A program made the position numbers and the translations under genes. A stretch of 64,000 nt of DNA, from positions 434,001 through 498,000 of the forward strand of contig NZ_JAKGSI010000002.1 of NCBI RefSeq assembly GCF_021568315.1, written 5' to 3'. The notes under the pieces are model-generated. The model had not been told where the DNA came from and ran no database searches. It saw nothing but the letters and a program-made list of their open reading frames with translations. The DNA comes from Corynebacterium uropygiale. GTDB lineage: Bacteria; Actinomycetota; Actinomycetes; Mycobacteriales; Mycobacteriaceae. Numbering within the stretch: position 1 is the first letter of the stretch; each line of letters starts with the position of its first letter. Below, piece by piece: positions 17,547 to 25,720 of the stretch.

Positions 17547-20240
17547 ATGGCGACCTTTCTTGAGGAGTTTGTTCGCGGTCTTTCTTTTCCCCTTGATCAT
17601 TTTCAATATGAGGCCTGCCGCCATATTGAAGATGGACAGGGGGTTTTAGTCTGTGCCCCGACGGGATCCGGGAAAACAGTGGTGGGGGAGTTTGCCGTCG
17701 CCCAGGCTTTATCCCAGGGGACCACGTGCTTTTACACCACCCCCATCAAGGCGCTGAGTAATCAGAAATTCCACGACCTCGTGGCCACCTACGGGGAGGA
17801 GAGCGTGGGGTTGCTCACGGGGGACGTCTCGCTCAATCCCGACGCGCCAATCGTCGTGATGACCACCGAGGTCCTTCGGAACATGATCTATTCCCAGTCG
17901 CGGCGGCTCGACAGGCTGAGTCATGTCGTCATGGATGAGATCCACTACCTCGCGGACCGCTCGCGCGGCGCCGTCTGGGAAGAGGTGATCCTCAACCTCG
18001 ACGAGTCGGTGGTGCTCATCGGGCTTTCCGCCACCGTCTCCAATGCGGAGGAGTTCGGCCGCTGGCTGACTGAGGTGCGGGGTGACACCGCCATTATCGT
18101 GGCCGAGCACCGGCCCGTCCCGCTCCACCAGTGGATGATGATGGGCTCCCGCGTCTACCCGCTCTTCGAGGAGGAATCGCCAGACTCAACGGCGAGGCCC
18201 CGGGTGAATCCTCGGCTCCTCGAGGCCGCCGAGCGCTCCGAGTCCCGAGGCCGCCGTCGAGTCCCCATCGGCCGGCCGCAGGCCATCGCCGCGCTGGGCC
18301 ACCACGACATGCTGCCGGCCATCTTCTTCATCTTCTCCCGGGCGGGCTGCGATGGCGCCCTCTACCAGTGCCTGCGCTCAAAGACGGTGCTCACCACCCA
18401 GGAGGAGGCGGAGGAGATCGAGCGGCTCGTCGATACGGGGATCGCGGACGTCGCCCCGGAAGACCTCGAGGTCCTCGACTTCCGCCGCTGGCGCGCCGCC
18501 CTCAGCCGCGGTTTCGCCGCCCACCACGCCGGCATGCTCCCGGCCTTCCGTCACATCGTGGAGGAGCTCTTCAGCCGGGGGCTTATCAAGGTGGTGTTCG
18601 CGACGGAGACCCTCGCCCTGGGAATCAATATGCCGGCGAGGACCGTGGTGCTGGAGAAGCTCGTGAAGTTCAACGGGGAGGCTCACGTCGACCTCACTCC
18701 CGGGGAGTACACGCAGCTCACCGGCAGGGCGGGGCGTCGGGGCATCGATGTGCAGGGCCACGCGGTGGTCGAATGGACCCCGGACATCGATCCGCGGGCC
18801 GTGGCGGGACTGGCAAGCACGCGCACCTACCCCCTCAACTCCACCTTCCGCCCCGGGTACAACATGACGGTGAATCTCCTCGCCACCATGGATTATGAGG
18901 CGGCGGTCTCCCTCATTCAGCAGTCCTTCGCGCAGTTCCAATCCGATGGTGCGATCGTCGCGGAAGCGCGCAGCATTGAGCGGTTGCAGGGCACCCTCCA
19001 GGAGGTGGAGGCCCAGCTCCACCGGGAGCTCGAGCACTGCGCCCCCGAACTCCTCGACGACGAGGACGCCGCAAGCCTCATCACGGAATACATGGGTATC
19101 CGTCGGGACCTCAGCACCGCGGAGCGGGAGCAACGGCGCCGCGGCCTCACCGAACGCCACCGCGAGATCACGACGCTCTTTGCCCGCCTCAACTATGGGG
19201 ATGTCATCGCCATGCCGGGGGCGAAGCGCCCGGTGCTGGCCGTCGTGGTGCAGCCCGCCCAGCGGCCGAATGATCCGCGCCCGCTCGTCATCTCCGAGCA
19301 GGGGTGGTGCGGGCGCCTCGCGGCGGGGGAGTTTGGGAACCCTCCGGTGATCGTCGGCACGATGAAGCTGCCCCGCGGCATGGCCAAGCCGGGTCGCAAA
19401 AACACCCGCTACGTTCTCGATCACTTCCGGCGCCACCACTACAACCGCCCCAAGAAGCTACGCCAGCGCGCCAGGATCAAGCAGAGCGCGGAGGTGAAGC
19501 GGCTGCGCGCCGCGCTGCGCTCCCACCCCGTCCATCACTGGCCGAGGGACGAGCGAGAATTCCTTGCGCGCTCGGCTGATCGCGTCGTCGAGATCCGCCA
19601 GGAGATTGCGCGGCGTGAGAAGAAGATCGACGGCGCCTCGGACACCCTGGCCCGTGTGTTCGAGCGCATCACCACGATGCTCACGGAGCTCGGCTACCTG
19701 CGCACCGAGGAGGGGCAGGTCACCGTGACGGAGGAGGGGGAGCGCCTGGCCCAGCTGCACCACCCCTCGGATCTCCTCGTGGCCCAGTGCTTGAGGAAGG
19801 GCGTGTGGGAGGGGCTCGACCCCGCGGAGCTCGCAGCCGTTGCGGCCTTGTGCACCTTCGAGAATCGGCGGGACACGGGTGGGGAGGAGGTCGAGGTGCC
19901 CACGGAGCCGCTCGCCGCCGCGATGAACGCGACCGAATCCCTGTGGAATGACCTCGTCACCGAGGAGCAGCGTCATGGGCTCGCCCTCACCCGGATGCCC
20001 GAGTCCGGCCTGTGCACCGCCATCCACCAGTGGACGGCCGGCGCGCCCCTCGAGTACTGCCTTGCCGCTGCGCACGCGAGCGGTTCGGAGCTCACCCCAG
20101 GAGACTTCGTCCGCTGGTGCCGCCAGGTGGTGGACCTCCTCCGGCAGATCGAGAAGGGCAGCCCCAGCGAGGATCTGCGCCGCGCCGCCCGCAAGGCGGT
20201 GGGCGCCATCCAGCGCGGCGTCGTCTCCCTCGACCTCTAG
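17547..20240 (+). CDS. Mtr4/Ski2-like DEAH-box RNA helicase (HelY type)
   Basis: An 897-residue superfamily 2 helicase. Motif I CAPTGSGKT is near residue 40, motif Ia/Ib TPIKALSNQKF, motif II DEIHYL near residue 130, motif III LSATVSN, and motif VI QLTGRAGRRG. The C-terminal DSHCT-like region is present (LTRMPESGLCTAIHQWTAGAPL). In actinobacteria this HelY-type protein sits next to tatC and is thought to act in RNA processing or decay. TACCGT at 17534-17539, seven bases before ATG 17547, suggests a leaderless transcript independent of tatC. Confidence 0.9.
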   Translation: MATFLEEFVRGLSFPLDHFQYEACRHIEDGQGVLVCAPTGSGKTVVGEFAVAQALSQGTTCFYTTPIKALSNQKFHDLVATYGEESVGLLTGDVSLNPDAPIVVMTTEVLRNMIYSQSRRLDRLSHVVMDEIHYLADRSRGAVWEEVILNLDESVVLIGLSATVSNAEEFGRWLTEVRGDTAIIVAEHRPVPLHQWMMMGSRVYPLFEEESPDSTARPRVNPRLLEAAERSESRGRRRVPIGRPQAIAALGHHDMLPAIFFIFSRAGCDGALYQCLRSKTVLTTQEEAEEIERLVDTGIADVAPEDLEVLDFRRWRAALSRGFAAHHAGMLPAFRHIVEELFSRGLIKVVFATETLALGINMPARTVVLEKLVKFNGEAHVDLTPGEYTQLTGRAGRRGIDVQGHAVVEWTPDIDPRAVAGLASTRTYPLNSTFRPGYNMTVNLLATMDYEAAVSLIQQSFAQFQSDGAIVAEARSIERLQGTLQEVEAQLHRELEHCAPELLDDEDAASLITEYMGIRRDLSTAEREQRRRGLTERHREITTLFARLNYGDVIAMPGAKRPVLAVVVQPAQRPNDPRPLVISEQGWCGRLAAGEFGNPPVIVGTMKLPRGMAKPGRKNTRYVLDHFRRHHYNRPKKLRQRARIKQSAEVKRLRAALRSHPVHHWPRDEREFLARSADRVVEIRQEIARREKKIDGASDTLARVFERITTMLTELGYLRTEEGQVTVTEEGERLAQLHHPSDLLVAQCLRKGVWEGLDPAELAAVAALCTFENRRDTGGEEVEVPTEPLAAAMNATESLWNDLVTEEQRHGLALTRMPESGLCTAIHQWTAGAPLEYCLAAAHASGSELTPGDFVRWCRQVVDLLRQIEKGSPSEDLRRAARKAVGAIQRGVVSLDL

Positions 20241-20272
20241 ACCGCTGAGGGCCGCGCGTTAGGATGGGGCCC

Positions 20273-21406
20273 ATGACTGATTCTGCGCAGTGCTTTGATT
20301 CGGAGGTGTATGCCCAGAGGCTGGAGAAGGCTCGGAGCCTTGTCCAGGACAACGGCCTCTCGGGCATGATCATCGGGACGGGCCCGGAGCTCGCGTATCT
20401 CACGGGGTCGTGGGTGTCCACGCACGAGCGGCTCACCGCGCTCGTCGTCCCCGCGGAGGGTGAGGCCATCATCGTCGTCCCCGACGTCGACCGCGGCGAT
20501 CTCCAGCTCTCCGCCATCCCCGACCTGCCGATCACGGTCCGGGGTTGGTTCGACGGCGTCAACGCGCACGAGATCGCAGCGAGCGCGATCACCGGGGAGG
20601 GCCCGGTCGCGTTGGGGTCGAGCCTCACGACGGCCCACGTCCTCGCGCTCCAGGAGCTCCTCGCGCCGCGCCCGACGGTGCTGGCCACCCGCCTCCTCGC
20701 GGGGCTCTTCGCGTGCAAGGATGACGCGGAGATCGAGCAGCTCCAGGGCGCGGCCGACGCCATCGATCGCGTCCACGCCGCCGTCCCCGGCCTGCTCCAG
20801 CCCGGCCGCACGGAGGCCGAGGTCGCCGCGGACATCGAGCGCCTCATCCTCGAGGAGCACTCCGCGGTGGACTTCATCATCGTCGGCTCGGATGAGCACG
20901 GAGCCAATCCGCACCACTCCTTCTCGGAGCGCGTCCTCACCGAGGGCTCGCCGGTCGTCGTCGACATCGGAGGCACCTACGGGGTGGGCTACCACTCGGA
21001 TTGCACGCGCACGTACATCGTGGGGGGAGAGGCGGCCATCGAGAAGGCGCCGGAGGAGTTCCGCTCCTATTACGCCATCCTCGAGAAGGCCCAGGAGGCG
21101 GCGTTCCAGGCGGTGCGCCCGGGGGTGAAGGCCTCCGAGATCGACGGCATCGCCCGCGGGATGATCGCCGACGCCGGCTACGGCGAGGCTTTCTTCCACC
21201 GCACCGGCCACGGGATCGGCCTCTCTACGCACGAGGAGCCGAACATCTCCGCGGACAATGACCTGGTCCTCCAGCCGGGCATGTGCTTCTCCATCGAGCC
21301 GGGCATCTACGTCACCGGCAAGCACGGCGCGCGGATCGAGGACATCGTCATGGTCACCGAGGACGGTGCCCACCGCTTCAACACGCAGCCGCGTTCGCTG
21401 CGCTAG
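20273..21406 (+). CDS. M24 family metallopeptidase (Xaa-Pro dipeptidase/aminopeptidase-like)
   Basis: A 377-residue creatinase-type peptidase with an N-terminal creatinase domain and a C-terminal pita-bread metallopeptidase domain. All five metal ligands are in place: the two Asp residues in VDIGGTYG and YHSDCTRTY, His in HRTGHGIGL, and Glu in FSIEPGIY and ARIEDIV. It should cleave peptides with proline at the second position in the cytoplasm. I prefer ATG 20273 over 20264 because TAGGAT at 20260-20265 lies seven bases upstream, the leaderless spacing seen at other genes here. Confidence 0.9.
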   Translation: MTDSAQCFDSEVYAQRLEKARSLVQDNGLSGMIIGTGPELAYLTGSWVSTHERLTALVVPAEGEAIIVVPDVDRGDLQLSAIPDLPITVRGWFDGVNAHEIAASAITGEGPVALGSSLTTAHVLALQELLAPRPTVLATRLLAGLFACKDDAEIEQLQGAADAIDRVHAAVPGLLQPGRTEAEVAADIERLILEEHSAVDFIIVGSDEHGANPHHSFSERVLTEGSPVVVDIGGTYGVGYHSDCTRTYIVGGEAAIEKAPEEFRSYYAILEKAQEAAFQAVRPGVKASEIDGIARGMIADAGYGEAFFHRTGHGIGLSTHEEPNISADNDLVLQPGMCFSIEPGIYVTGKHGARIEDIVMVTEDGAHRFNTQPRSLR

Positions 21407-21413
21407 GAGTCCC

Positions 21414-22169
21414 ATGCCTGCCCGCGAACCCCAGCGCCCAGGGGATCTCCTTCTGCTTGGCGCCACCAGCGACATCGGCGGAGAGATCGCCCAGCGCCTG
21501 TGCTCCGGCCGACGGATCCACCTCGCCGCGCGTCGACCCGAGGCTCTCAATGATCTCGACGCCCAGCTCCGCGCCCGCGGAGCAACCGAGGTCATCCGCC
21601 ACTCCTTCGAGGCCACCGACGCCAAATCCCTCAACGCAGTCCTCGAGGCCATCGACGGGCCCCTAACCTATGCGGTGGTCTGCTTCGGCATCCTCGGCGA
21701 TCAGGAGCGCGCGGAGCGCGACGCTGAGCACGCCGTGGAGATCGCCACGGTGGACTACACGGCCCAGATCCGCGCCCTCACCGAGCTGAGCTCCCGGCTC
21801 GTGACGCAAGCGACACCGAGCGTCCTCGTGGCGTTTTCCTCGATTGCGGGCTGGCGGGCGCGCCGGGCCAACTATGTGTATGGCTCCACGAAGGCCGGCC
21901 TCGATGCCTTCTGCCAGGGGCTCATGGACCGGCTGCACGGCTCGCCGGTGCAGCTCATCCTCGCCCGGCCGGGCTTTGTCATCGGCTCCATGACGGAGGG
22001 CATGAGCCCGGCACCGATGTCGGTCTACCCCTCGGACGTCGCCGAGGCGGTGGTGGAGGCCAGCCGTGGCAGCCGCAGCCGGACCCTGTGGATTCCCGCT
22101 CGGCTGCGTGTCCTCGCGTGGATCATGAGATGCGTGCCTCGCCCGGTGTGGCGACGCATGCCCAAATAG
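21414..22169 (+). CDS. SDR oxidoreductase, DprE2-like
   Basis: A 251-residue short-chain dehydrogenase with the NAD(P) motif LLGATSDIGGEIAQRL at the N-terminus, Ser in VAFSSIAGWR, and the active-site YVYGSTKAG. The SSxAGxRxRRxNxVYGSTKAGLD block and ARPGFVIGSMTEGM resemble DprE2, which makes decaprenylphosphoryl arabinose for the cell wall together with DprE1. No dprE1 is adjacent, so this is probably a DprE2 paralogue; substrate is inferred, not shown. AGGAG at 21405-21409 precedes ATG 21414 and overlaps the peptidase stop, suggesting co-transcription. Confidence 0.82.
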   Translation: MPAREPQRPGDLLLLGATSDIGGEIAQRLCSGRRIHLAARRPEALNDLDAQLRARGATEVIRHSFEATDAKSLNAVLEAIDGPLTYAVVCFGILGDQERAERDAEHAVEIATVDYTAQIRALTELSSRLVTQATPSVLVAFSSIAGWRARRANYVYGSTKAGLDAFCQGLMDRLHGSPVQLILARPGFVIGSMTEGMSPAPMSVYPSDVAEAVVEASRGSRSRTLWIPARLRVLAWIMRCVPRPVWRRMPK

Positions 22170-22178
22170 GGGAGAACT

Positions 22179-22919
22179 ATGCGCGTACTCATTCTCGGCG
22201 GCTCGGAGCCGGCCCACCAGCTGGCCCACGAACTCGTCCGTCGCGATTGGTGGGTGACCACCATTCTCCCAGGTCCCGGCCGCACCCCCGCGGGGCAGGT
22301 CCGCATCGGTGACCAGGGCGGGGCAGCGGGGATCGCCCGCTTCATCATCGAGCACGGGGTGGAATACGTCGTCGATGCCACGCCACCCTTCGAGGAACGC
22401 GCGAGCATCCTCGGCGCTGAAGCCGCCCGGGCCACCTCCACCCCGTTTTTCCTCCTCGCTCAGGCGCCCTGGCAGCCGGGCCCCCACGATCGCTGGCAAT
22501 CGGTCACGACGCTCGAGGGTGCCGTGCAGCCGGCGTCGCGAAGTTTCCGCCACATCCTGCTGGACTTCTGGGACGCCCCGGAATCCGCCTCCGCCTTTGC
22601 CGAGGACCGCGATAACCTCTACGTTCTCCGCACGGCCGTGCCCCGGCGGGGCCGGGCAGTCCACGGGCGCACTCCCGCGCGATTCCGCATCATCGGGCAG
22701 GCGCCGGACAGCGTGGAGGGGGAGAAGCAGCTCCTTCGCGACAATCAGATCGACGGCATCGTGCTGCGCAACACCGGGGATACTCGCTCGGAGCCCACTC
22801 TCGACGCCGCCCGCGAGCTCGCCATCCCCATCATCCTCATCGACCGCCCCGCCCCTCCCGGCGCGACGCTCTCCTGCCACGCCGTCCCGGAGATCCTTCA
22901 CGCCCTCCACGCCGATTAA
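22179..22919 (+). CDS. cobK: Precorrin-6A reductase-like protein
   Basis: CobK/CbiJ reduces precorrin-6A in cobalamin synthesis. The 246-residue protein begins with the nucleotide-binding VLILGGSEPAHQLA and has the family segments YVVDATPPFEE and NQIDGIVLRNTGD ending in a CobK-like C-terminus. It follows the SDR gene by 9 bases and converges with the cobG-like gene. No other cobalamin synthesis genes are visible within this window, so its role in a complete pathway is unproven. Confidence 0.85.
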   Translation: MRVLILGGSEPAHQLAHELVRRDWWVTTILPGPGRTPAGQVRIGDQGGAAGIARFIIEHGVEYVVDATPPFEERASILGAEAARATSTPFFLLAQAPWQPGPHDRWQSVTTLEGAVQPASRSFRHILLDFWDAPESASAFAEDRDNLYVLRTAVPRRGRAVHGRTPARFRIIGQAPDSVEGEKQLLRDNQIDGIVLRNTGDTRSEPTLDAARELAIPIILIDRPAPPGATLSCHAVPEILHALHAD

Positions 22920-22967
22920 GGGCGACGAGGTCCGAAGAGTCCGGCGAGGCCAGCGCGGCCAGCCCAC

Positions 22968-23717
22968 TCAGCGGGCGGATTCCGGCTTTTCTTCGATGTC
23001 CTCGACGTCATACTCGCCCTCGCCGGAGGCCACATACAAGACGTGCTCCTCCACCGGCTCGCCGCAGCGCTCAGCGCAGCCCACGAGGTGCGTTCGGGTC
23101 TCGACACCGGACCTGGCAAGCTGAACGGCGTCCTCCTGGACTGCTGAGAGCCCGTGCGGGCAGCGCGGCGCCCCCACGCAGGCGCTCACCTGCGCCCAGG
23201 GGGAGGCGGCGTCAAAGACCATTCCCGCGGGCGCGAGCACCCGCAGCGCTTGCTCCGCCACGCCCTCCTCGAGCCCGGCGAGGAGAATCCGAGCATCCCG
23301 CCCGCTGCGCACCCGCGCACCGAGGATCCCGAATATGTCCGCGAGCTGCGCAGACAGCCGCCCCAGCGGCAGAACCGCGCCGAGCTCCACGGTGCCGTCC
23401 TCGGTGTCCGTCCAGCCGATTCTCACCGTCGAGCCCTGAGAGCCACGGTCCTCGAGCGGTTCGGACGCCGCGGATTCCCCGCACAGCACCTCGAGGAGCT
23501 CCACGGCGGCCGGAACATCAGCCTCCTGAAGCCCCCGAACTCGATAGTTTCCGCTGGCGGTGAGGTAGAGCGCACCATCGCCGAGGCGGGCGAGCGCCGC
23601 GAGCGCCTCCCACGCCGAGGCTCCCAGCCACTGCCCGGCGACGCTGGCCTTGAGGCTCAGGCCGTCGCGCCCCTCCAGCGGGTCGAAGCGAGAAAGATCA
23701 TGCGGGTGAGCGTGCAT
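22968..23717 (-). CDS. CobG-like siroheme/4Fe-4S oxidoreductase, short
   Basis: A 249-residue protein of the nitrite/sulfite reductase family most like CobG (precorrin-3B synthase). The N-terminal ferredoxin-like half contains the substrate motif LYLTASGNYRVRGL. The four cluster cysteines are present as CVGAPRC and CAERC. At 249 residues it is much shorter than a typical CobG (350 or more), and the second ferredoxin-like/C-terminal region appears reduced. The start ATG 23717 sits seven bases after TAGGAT (23730-23725), the leaderless spacing. It converges with cobK and is divergent from the lipase-like gene. It may be a relic or a repurposed redox enzyme. Confidence 0.72.
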   Translation of the reverse strand: MHAHPHDLSRFDPLEGRDGLSLKASVAGQWLGASAWEALAALARLGDGALYLTASGNYRVRGLQEADVPAAVELLEVLCGESAASEPLEDRGSQGSTVRIGWTDTEDGTVELGAVLPLGRLSAQLADIFGILGARVRSGRDARILLAGLEEGVAEQALRVLAPAGMVFDAASPWAQVSACVGAPRCPHGLSAVQEDAVQLARSGVETRTHLVGCAERCGEPVEEHVLYVASGEGEYDVEDIEEKPESAR

Positions 23718-23779
23718 TCTCCTCATCCTAGTCGGGTGGCCACGCCCCACCTGCGCGCTCGGGCGCTAGGGTGGGCAGG

Positions 23780-25120
23780 GTGAACCCTGGGAAGACGGAG
23801 ATCGGTACATTCTCGACGCGCACCCCGCCGTCCTCCCAGCCAGACTCCGTGCGCTACGCAGGCGCCCCTCGGGTCATGGCGCGCGTCCTCGGGGCGGGGG
23901 CTCTCGGCCTGCTCCACGCCAGGACCAGCCACACGCCGCGCCCAGCCCCCAGGCTCCCGCTCCCGCGCGTCGCCGCCCCGGGGAAGCTGAGCGCCGTGCC
24001 CCAGCGAGGAGACCTGCTGGCCGCGCGGCCGATCTCCCTCGTCGGAACCCATCCCTCCCTTCTTCCGGCCTCGGGCACGCACCTCACCTACGTGAGCGCG
24101 GATTCCCGAGGCCGCCTCCTTCCGACGACCGGCGCGCTCCTGCGCTCCCACCGGCCGTGGCAGCGGGGCCCGCGCCCTCTCATCGTCTTCGCCCCCTCGA
24201 CGCAAGGGGTGGCCCCGTCCTGCGATCCGAGTGCCAGCTGCGCGGTGGGGATCGCCGCGCGGTTGCGCCCCCACCTGGACCTCATCATGGCCTATGAGCA
24301 GCCGGTCATCGGGCTTTTTCTCGCCAGTGGGGCGGACGTCGTCCTCACCGATTACCCCCGCGACCCCGCCACCGGCACCCAGCTCTACTGCGAGCACCGG
24401 GCGGGTGCCGCGGCGCTCGTCGACGCCGTGCGCGCCGCCCGCACCCTCGGCGTGTCGGAGGAGGCGCCTTTGGGCGTGTGGGGCTTCTCCCAAGGCGGCG
24501 GAAGCGCGGGTGCCCTCCTCGAAGATCCACCCAGCGACTGCCCGTGGCCCGTGCGCGCCGGGGTGGTGGGGGCCCCGCCTTCGCGCCTCGATGAGGTGCT
24601 TCGCCACGTCGATGGCAGCCTCGTCACCGGGGTCATCGCCTATAGCCTCGCGGCCTTCCTCGTCGACGAACCCGCCATCCAGGGCGAGGTGTGTGCCCGC
24701 CTGAGCCCCGCCGGCATCGCTGCCGTCGAGGACGCCCGCAGCACCTGCGCCATCGGCGCCGCCCTGCGCTGCGGCTGGCGCGATTCCTCCACATGGACCC
24801 GCGACGGCCAGCCCCTCGCCGACACCCTCGACGACGCCCCCGCGCTCCGCGCCGCCCTCACGCGGCGACGCCTCGGCCACACCGCCCCCACCGTCCCCGT
24901 GCTCCTGTGGTGCTCGACGCACGATGACGTGGTCCCGCCAGCCCAGGTCCGTGCCCTCCGCGCGGACTGGGAGGCCCGGGGCGCTCAGGTGTCGTGGCGG
25001 GAAAACTCGTTCCCGCGGATTCCTGGCCAGCTGGGGATCAACCACTTTGGCCCTTACTACCGTCACGCGGTGAACGACGCCTTCTGGCTGCTCGACCACG
25101 TCACGAAGGAGACTGGGTAG
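23780..25120 (+). CDS. Secretory-lipase-family alpha/beta hydrolase
   Basis: The C-terminal 350 residues match the secretory lipase (LIP) family of triacylglycerol lipases: the nucleophile elbow GFSQGGG, acid-residue region WCSTHDDVVP, and the terminal His region GINHFGPYYRHAV. The product is 446 residues from GTG 23780, preceded by TAGGGT (23767-23772) at seven bases. Family members are normally exported, but the visible N-terminus is Arg/Pro/Thr-rich and contains no convincing signal peptide. It may therefore be cytoplasmic, use a later start, or have lost its export signal. It is divergent from the cobG-like gene. Confidence 0.78.
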   Translation: MNPGKTEIGTFSTRTPPSSQPDSVRYAGAPRVMARVLGAGALGLLHARTSHTPRPAPRLPLPRVAAPGKLSAVPQRGDLLAARPISLVGTHPSLLPASGTHLTYVSADSRGRLLPTTGALLRSHRPWQRGPRPLIVFAPSTQGVAPSCDPSASCAVGIAARLRPHLDLIMAYEQPVIGLFLASGADVVLTDYPRDPATGTQLYCEHRAGAAALVDAVRAARTLGVSEEAPLGVWGFSQGGGSAGALLEDPPSDCPWPVRAGVVGAPPSRLDEVLRHVDGSLVTGVIAYSLAAFLVDEPAIQGEVCARLSPAGIAAVEDARSTCAIGAALRCGWRDSSTWTRDGQPLADTLDDAPALRAALTRRRLGHTAPTVPVLLWCSTHDDVVPPAQVRALRADWEARGAQVSWRENSFPRIPGQLGINHFGPYYRHAVNDAFWLLDHVTKETG

Positions 25121-25129
25121 GGTAGGGGC

Positions 25130-25720
25130 GTGCCTTTTTTGCTCCTCATTCCCTATGTCCTCATCGAGTGCCTGGCGTTCTGGGCCGTTTCTCTTGGCAT
25201 CGGAACGGGCTGGGCGCTCGTTCTCCTGTTGATTTTCTTCTTCGGTGGCCTGCTGCTTGTTCGCTATGAGCTGCAGAAAGTCGCCCTCGCAGCCGCCGAG
25301 GGGCAGCAGGATCCGGGGAGCGCGATGGGGGATATCGGCCTCATTCTGTCCGGCTGCGTGCTCCTTGTCCTTCCGGGTTTCGTCACGGGGGTCCTGGGCC
25401 TTCTCCTCGTGATCCGGCCGACGCGCGTCATGATGCGCTCCATCCTTGCGCGCAAGGTTCGGCGCGGCATCGAGGACATCGGCGTGCGGACCTTCGGCGC
25501 GAATGGGCGTTTCCCCCGCACGACGTACGGCGATGTCCGCATGCACCCGGCTGGACCGGCCTCCGCTGAGCCCTCCGCCCCCGCTGAGCCCGAGGACGTC
25601 ATCGACGAGGAGGAGCTCCACCGCTGGTCCGAGTCCCTCCGGCCGGAGGACTTCACCGATCCGGACGATCCCCACAAGAACCCGCCCCGGGGCAACAAGC
25701 CCGACGGGAAGGACCACTAA
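25130..25720 (+). CDS. fxsA: FxsA family membrane protein
   Basis: FxsA proteins are small inner-membrane proteins; in E. coli FxsA eases exclusion of phage T7 by the F plasmid. This one has 196 residues with two N-terminal membrane helices (FLLLIPYVLIECLAFWAVSL and GWALVLLLIFFFGGLLLVRY), the GLILSGCVLLVLPGFVTGVLG segment shortened here for length, and a hydrophilic acidic tail. The GTG start at 25130 follows TAGGGT (25118-25123) by six bases. It abuts lnt, whose GTG follows its stop directly, so fxsA-lnt-ppm1 is probably one transcript. Confidence 0.85.
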   Translation: MPFLLLIPYVLIECLAFWAVSLGIGTGWALVLLLIFFFGGLLLVRYELQKVALAAAEGQQDPGSAMGDIGLILSGCVLLVLPGFVTGVLGLLLVIRPTRVMMRSILARKVRRGIEDIGVRTFGANGRFPRTTYGDVRMHPAGPASAEPSAPAEPEDVIDEEELHRWSESLRPEDFTDPDDPHKNPPRGNKPDGKDH

